Assembly: GCA_020310875.1 (NCBI GenBank)
Contig: CM035407.1
Span: forward strand, 202,192,153-202,256,152
Source of the DNA: Ceratopteris richardii
Taxonomy: Eukaryota > Streptophyta > Polypodiopsida > Polypodiales > Pteridaceae
Direction: 5' to 3'
DNA: 64,000 nt
Shown: piece by piece, positions 59,101-64,000 of the stretch
Position numbering within the stretch: the stretch's first letter is position 1
Layout: each line of letters begins with the position of its first letter
The notes under the pieces: model-generated
Seen by the model: only the letters and a program-made list of their open reading frames with translations
The model's database searches: none
Told to the model about the DNA's origin: nothing
Program-made: the position numbers and the translations under genes

Positions 59101-60188
59101 TACACCCTGAATCAATGTAGAAGACTCTTTGATCTTCATTCTGCCTTTCACAAGTTGCATTCATTATCAATGTTGAATCTTCCTTTTGATCTGAAGCATA
59201 GTTGTAGTAGGTGTTGTTATATTGTTGACTTTGGAAACCTCTACCTACATTTCTTCCAAAGTAACCCCTACTACCTCTGCCTCTGAAATTACCTCTTTGA
59301 TTTCTGCCACCTCTTCCTCTTGTATTATAGTTCTGATTATATCCACCATTACTCTGATTATTATGCCAACAATCATTAGCTAAATGATTTGTCTTACCAC
59401 AAATCCAACAAGCTTTGCCTCCATCTTTGTTGTTTCTGCCTCTTCCTCTACCTTTGCCACCTCCTCTACCTCTTAGGAAGTTGGCTTGACTAGTTGTACC
59501 TTCATCTTCACCTGCTTGTTGCTTTCCTTTGTTAGCTTTCTTCTTGTCCTTTGAGTACATTGCATGACCTGTACTTTTGTCACCATCTCCTTTAACATCC
59601 TGCTCAAATGTTAGCATATGACCTAGCAACTGATTTAAATCAGGAGTGAAATGATCAAGTGATAATTCTGTAGACAAAATGAATGCTTCCATTTCTCATC
59701 ACCTCTTAAACCTGTAAGGATTTGCCTTACCAATTTATCCTCCTCAATGTCTTCATCAACAGCTCCTAAAGCATCTGCAATATCTTTCATTCTTGTCACA
59801 TAGTCTGAAATGGATTGAGAAGCCTTCTTCTTAAAGGTGGTAAACTCTGCCCATAAGGATGCCTTCCTTGACTTAGTAGTATTCTGGAAATGCTCCTCCA
59901 AAGCATTCCAAATATCAGTTGCACTTTCAAGACCTCGAATATGAGGTAACAAGTAATCATTTACTGCCATATATATAATGCTCCTAGCTTGAGCATCTTT
60001 CTTCATCCAATTTTTCAAATCTGCTAACTCTTCCCTAGTTGGAACACTAGGATCTCTGAACTGTGGCTTCTCTTCTTCTCCTGTGATGTAAGCTATTAAA
60101 TCTTTGCTCATAAGATGAGCTTCCATCCTCATTGACCATGCAGGATAGTTTTCCCTATCCAATTTCTCTATCTATAGAGAATCTCCCA
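56137..60188 (-). pseudogene. copia-E gag-pol, decayed
   Basis: The family start ATG is at 60188, but the sixth codon is TAG (Gln in copia-D), leaving MDRENYP at 60162 as the first usable Met. Gag has a 1-nt deletion near 59690. The knuckle CWICGKTNHLANDC is intact, and protease has DSGCSNHLSG. Pre-integrase and integrase have HTDVWGP, SDGGGEY and NGVAERRN. About 120 bp is deleted at 58168 between the SMM and KRPTLDHCK motifs, removing some 40 integrase residues. RT (YVDDIILTG) and RNase H (DADWAGN, SSTEAEY) are open to the stop. Confidence 0.9.
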
Positions 60189-60398
60189 TCTTGTGTCCTC
60201 CTGTGTATTGAAATGTTCAAGCTTTATGAATAATATATGTACCTTTACTTCAAATTAGAGTCCTTTTGTCTTTATTGATGTCGTATGGTCTCCTCCTCAA
60301 GCTTTGCCTTCAAGCTTTCACCTTTTAATTCTTCAGTTGTTGAATTTCTTGAATCTACAGCAGTCGGGATCCTCCTTTCCTTGATTTTGATGTTTCCT

Positions 60399-60410
60399 GC
60401 TCTGATACCA
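60399..60410 (-). other. copia-E primer-binding site (initiator tRNA-Met)
   Basis: The minus strand reads TGGTATCAGAGC, one base from the LTR. Confidence 0.9.
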
Positions 60411-60411
60411 C

Positions 60412-61456
60412 TGATGGAGAGTGTTAATCTCCAAAAGAACAACCTACTCTTGAATTTAGAACACCTCTATATTAAGAGTAAGTCAAAACCTTCACCAATT
60501 TAAGCTATCAATGACCAAATATCAATTTCTTGACTAAAACTGTGAAGAAGGAATTTCCTCAGAAAGACTGTTGCATAGATCTTGCTCATTGACTGAGTAA
60601 ATGTGTAAAGTTTTTTATGAAACTTTGCACAAGGTGTCGCCTAAAGATTGTGCACCTTCTCCAAGTCGAATTACTTCAAAAGGTTCAGTAGATCTTGAGA
60701 AATCTACTTACCAAGTCAGCTATGTCTAAATCTGCACTTCTGAGAAGTCGATTCGGACACCCCTAACTTCTTAACTTTAATTCTCTCAGTATAGAATCCA
60801 TTTAAATAAATGCTTCTAGCCACGAGTAGCTTACCTTCCAACTTAAAGATTAAGTGCTTACTTGCACAGAACTTTAAACTGTGGAGTGAGAAATGATCAA
60901 ATCATTAAGATCGAAATTTGCGCCTGTTTTAGGAACCAGTGAGTACTTTCTCACATGTAAATGTTCCTACACACAATTCTCCTAGCCTGATCACAATTAG
61001 ACTCTCAAACTCTAGCCATAGATTGATTAACTATGGACTTAGATATCTCCAAAAGGAATTCACAAAGATCTATCACACAGGGAGAAAATACAGAAACATC
61101 GGGTGCAATTTTTCCTTCTATTTCTCAGAAATTTACAACTGAGTGAGAATGGAGAGTTCAACTCACTTCACACATGTCTAATAACATTTTCTACTTCTCA
61201 ATACACTAATCTCATGATCTCCTATTGTCTCTCCTTGTCTTCTCTCTTTGCCCCGACATTTTCAAAAGTATTTATAGGCAATTATGTACAGACTTATATC
61301 AAAGCATAAGTATAAGTAACCTATGTCTTAACTAATCTACATATGTGTACATGTCTTTCACTCTGTGAATGTATCCATCTTCTTTGCTTCAAAACTTGAT
61401 CTCATCTCCATCCTTTGTTCTTCAAATCTTCAATTGGTGATTGGTCTGCACCAACA
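60412..61456 (-). repeat. copia-E 5' LTR
   Basis: 1,045 bp, same ends as 55083-56128. Confidence 0.93.
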
Positions 61457-61461
61457 TATAT
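61457..61461. repeat. TSD TATAT of copia-E, right copy
   Basis: Same five bases as 55078-55082. Confidence 0.88.
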
Positions 61462-62307
61462 ACGCAGCAAAGAAACGACAGAAAGCCTATTTTGATGCAC
61501 ATGTGAAAGATAAAGGCTTAAAAGAAGGAGATTTAGTCCTAATGTATATGTTGAAACAACATGCACGGAAACTAGAAAAGCGAGGTTATGGACCTATGAT
61601 CATTAAGAGACTCTCGACAAGTGGAGCGGTACAATTATCCACCCTAGAAGGAGACATAATGCCTAATTACATTGGTGGTTGTAGAGTCAAGCTTTATCAG
61701 GAACCTCTTACTGAGGATATGCTTAGACGACTCACGTTGGCAAAGAAACGTAAGGAGGAAGAAAATAGAATACCAGCTGAAGCTCAGGTAGAAGCTATAG
61801 AATGCATTAAGCGTATGAAGCTAAGAAGAAAAGGACAAGGGAGAGAACATTATAACCATCTAGAAACAACACCCAGATACCCCATGGCCATGTGTCAACT
61901 AAAGTCAACCACTCATCCTAGCATAGTGGATAGGAGACCATTCATTACAATCAGGCCAGAGCACGGCAACCCTTGCCAAGAGCTCAGGGCTTTAATTGAT
62001 TCAGGTGTTGCGACTAGTGTGATTAGATGGTCCCCCTATAAGGATTCAAGAATAGAAATGCGGCCAATTGAGGCATACCTCATAGGTCTAGGAGGCATGG
62101 AAACCCCTTGCATGGGTGAGGTGAACCTTCCTATCCTCATACACAATGTGACCATGACAGCGAAGCTACTCGTGTGTCATGACGACGACCTGATAGAACC
62201 CCTGATCCTTGGCCAAGATTGGCTATAGGATCACTCAGTGGACCTAAATCTTAGACAAGGCTCCTTGCAGATTGGAATCTTAGACCAGCAGCGAGTGATA
62301 CCGCTTG
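61462..62307 (+). pseudogene. gypsy-A3 integrase C-terminus and second retropepsin
   Basis: It continues gypsy-A3 from AAKKRQKAYFDAHVKDKG through LYQEPLTEDML and a charged linker to the second retropepsin (LIDSGVATSVI near 61995, ILGQDWL near 62210). A TAG at 62226-62228 follows, and the frame then continues to about 62307. The WVPK tail, 3' UTR and LTR are replaced by copia-F. Confidence 0.85.
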
Positions 62308-64000
62308 AATTTCAGAGGTAGAGGTAGTAGAGGTTACTTTGGAAGAAATGCAGGTAGAGGATTCCAAAGTCAACAATACAACAATACCTACTACGATTAT
62401 GCTTCAGAACAGAAGGAGGATTCAACATTGATAATGAATGCAACTTGTGAAAGGCAAAGTGAAGACCAAAGAGTCTTCTACATTGACTCAGGGTGTAGCA
62501 ATCATCTGAGTGGCAACATAGCATTGATGATTGATTTGGAGAATAAGGTAACTAATCATGTTATTCAAATAGGTGACAATACAAAGCACAATGTGAAGTC
62601 AATTGGATCAGTGAAGGCCAAGGATGGAAGTACTCTCTTGAGTAAGGTTTTGTATGTTCCTACAATTCCTAAGAATCTGATAAGTGTAGGACAAATTGTT
62701 GAAAAAGGTTATGAAGTTGGGTTCACTAATGAAGGAGTGTTTGTGGAAGACCCTAGCAATGGGTATAAACAAATTGTTTCAGGGAAGAAAGAAGGAAGAT
62801 TGTTCACATTGAAGATCCAAGGTAATGTTGGTCATGCCTTGTATACCTATGGAGGACATAAGATCTCTGAGTTAGATCTTTGGCACAAAAGGCTTGGACA
62901 TTTTAATGAAAGAGGTATCAAAGATATGGTTAACAATGGTTCAGTGCTTGGTTTACCTAATGTTGCAGGTCAACATATGACATACAGATATGAGGCATGT
63001 CAATTAGGTAAGGATCATAAGCAATCTTATTCCAAGCATGGTTTTATGTATTCAGAGAAGCTTGACTTGGTACACACAGATGTGTGGGGACCATCAAAGG
63101 ACTTCAGTATCAATGGTTCAAGGCACTATGTGATTTATATTGATGATGCTACTAGGTGGATCATTATCTATGTGATCAAAGATAAGTCAGAGGTGTTCAA
63201 TACATTTAAACATTATCATGTGTATGCAGAGAGAGTTACAGGTCATAAGTTGAAGAGACTAAGGTCAGATAGAGAGGGAGAGTATTTCTCTAATGAGTTC
63301 AGTGATTACTTGTGGAATGCAGGTATAAAAAGGGAAATTACTTGCAGGTACTCTCCTCATTAAAATGGTGTAGCAGAAAGGAGGAATAGCACTCTTGTTG
63401 AGTTTGCAAGATCCATGATGAAGGAGAAAAATTTCCCAAATTATTTGTGGGTTGAGGCTGTAAATACAGCCACATATTTGGTCAATAGATTACCATGTCA
63501 AGCTTTCCAGGGTATGACACCATATCAGGCATGGTGGGGTAAGAGACCTACTCTAGATCATTGCAAAGTATTTGGTTGTTTGGCATATGCATATGTGCCA
63601 TCTCAATTAAGGCACAAATTGGAACCTAAAGCTGAAAAGTATGTATTCATTGGATATGATGATAAGCAGATGGGATACAGGTTATGGAGTCCATCCACAA
63701 AACAATTCCTTGTGTCAACGGATGTTAGATTTGATGAGCAAGGTACTTGGTATGCAGGTACAATCAATATTTATGCAGGTGATGAAGAAGTTGTGAATCA
63801 AAAGAAAGGTAAATCAAAGGTTCATATATTTGATGAAGAGGAGAACAATCAAGTACATGTTGAAGTTGAAGAAGTGCCAAGGTTTGATCCAGAATGTGAT
63901 GAACCAGAAACCTCAAGAAGTGGAGAACTCAGAAGGTCATCAAGTCACAAATGGCAACCTACAAGGTATAGCTATGACACTTCTTTTTGGCTACCAAAGA
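62308..64000 (+). pseudogene. copia-F, internal copia fragment fused to gypsy-A3, runs off the window
   Basis: It begins inside gag at the Gly/Arg-rich region (RGRGSRGYFGRN) with no LTR, PBS or gag N-terminus. Protease DSGCSNHLSG, pre-integrase LWHKRLGHFNERG and integrase HTDVWGP are present. SDGGGEY has become SDREGEY. A TAA at 63361-63363 replaces a Gln codon just before NGVAERRN. The frame then stays open until a 1-nt change near 63987 (TSFW for TSFLA). It is closest to copia-D by eye. Confidence 0.88.

Larger units (their letters stand above)
55083..61456 (-). mobile_element. copia-E, Ty1/copia element of the copia-D family
   Basis: LTRs of 1,046 and 1,045 bp, PBS, polypurine tract, broken gag-pol and a perfect TSD (TATAT). 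It is inserted in the integrase C-terminal region of gypsy-A3. Confidence 0.95.
47507..62307 (+). mobile_element. gypsy-A3, decayed relative of gypsy-A1, split by copia-E
   Basis: It starts abruptly near codon 10 of gag at the gypsy-A2 LTR and runs through gag, protease, RT, RNase H, both integrase fingers, integrase core and the second retropepsin. It ends where it fuses to copia-F. Its own LTRs, PBS and leader are not in the window. Many stops arise from CGA, CAA or CAG to TGA, TAA or TAG, a methylation-driven decay pattern. Confidence 0.87.

Noticed and set aside
1..64000. tRNA, rRNA, host housekeeping genes or a bacterial/phage origin
   Set aside because: No cloverleaf or rRNA sequence was recognised. 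All large frames are plant LTR-retroelement proteins, and the only tRNA-like sequences are 12-18-nt primer-binding sites.

Overview
The window looks like nuclear DNA of a land plant with a large, repeat-rich genome. It contains LTR retrotransposons nested in one another and no recognisable host housekeeping gene, rRNA or tRNA. The evidence is Ty1/copia polyproteins primed by initiator tRNA-Met (TGGTATCAGAGC), Ty3/gypsy polyproteins primed by tRNA-Asp (TGGCGCCGTTGCCGGGGA), several exact 5-bp target-site duplications (TSDs), and heavy C-to-T nonsense decay in the older copies. I cannot assign a species. The gypsy pol sequences did not match the common angiosperm Athila or Tat proteins as I remember them, so a non-flowering plant is possible but unproven.

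Layout. 1-518 is the end of an unidentified LTR. 519-19739 is copia-A on the minus strand. Its 5' LTR (4737-4872 plus 18606-19739) is split by gypsy-A1 (4873-18600, plus strand), which is young and carries one uninterrupted 3,118-codon gag-pol ORF. 19740-21337 holds an unrecognised ORF and proline-rich sequence. 21338-31281 is a truncated, decayed gypsy-B on the minus strand. It is split in gag by the nearly intact copia-C (24195-29235, plus strand, TSD GGCAT). 31424-47506 is gypsy-A2 (minus strand, same family as A1), split in its integrase by copia-D (34128-40395, minus strand). 47507-62307 is gypsy-A3 (plus strand), split in its integrase by copia-E (55083-61456, minus strand, TSD TATAT). 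62308-64000 is an LTR-less fragment, copia-F, fused to gypsy-A3.

The most striking object is gypsy-A1. It has three LTRs of 629 bp each: the normal 5' and 3' LTRs, then a third LTR in inverted orientation joined through primer-binding-site (PBS) sequence. The 5-bp TSD TGTAC lies outside the whole three-LTR unit, so the unit appears to have integrated as one molecule whose two ends were both U3 ends. The last two LTRs form a 1.29-kb near-perfect palindrome with an 18-nt loop, and the inverted LTR would fire antisense into gag-pol.

The gypsy-A family (three copies here) has further uncommon features. A second retropepsin-like domain lies downstream of integrase. The integrase H2C2 zinc finger is duplicated in tandem. 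The C-terminal tail repeats a short IWVPK-type motif. The leader between PBS and gag carries an array of palindromes sharing the core TATCGCGATA, with different outer arms in A1 and A2. Retroviral leaders place RNA dimerisation palindromes in this same interval, so a dimerisation or packaging role is a testable idea.

Relative age from LTR comparison by eye: gypsy-A1 is youngest (2 differences in 629), then copia-E (about 1%), then copia-C and copia-D (about 3%). Gypsy-A2, A3 and B are older and broken.
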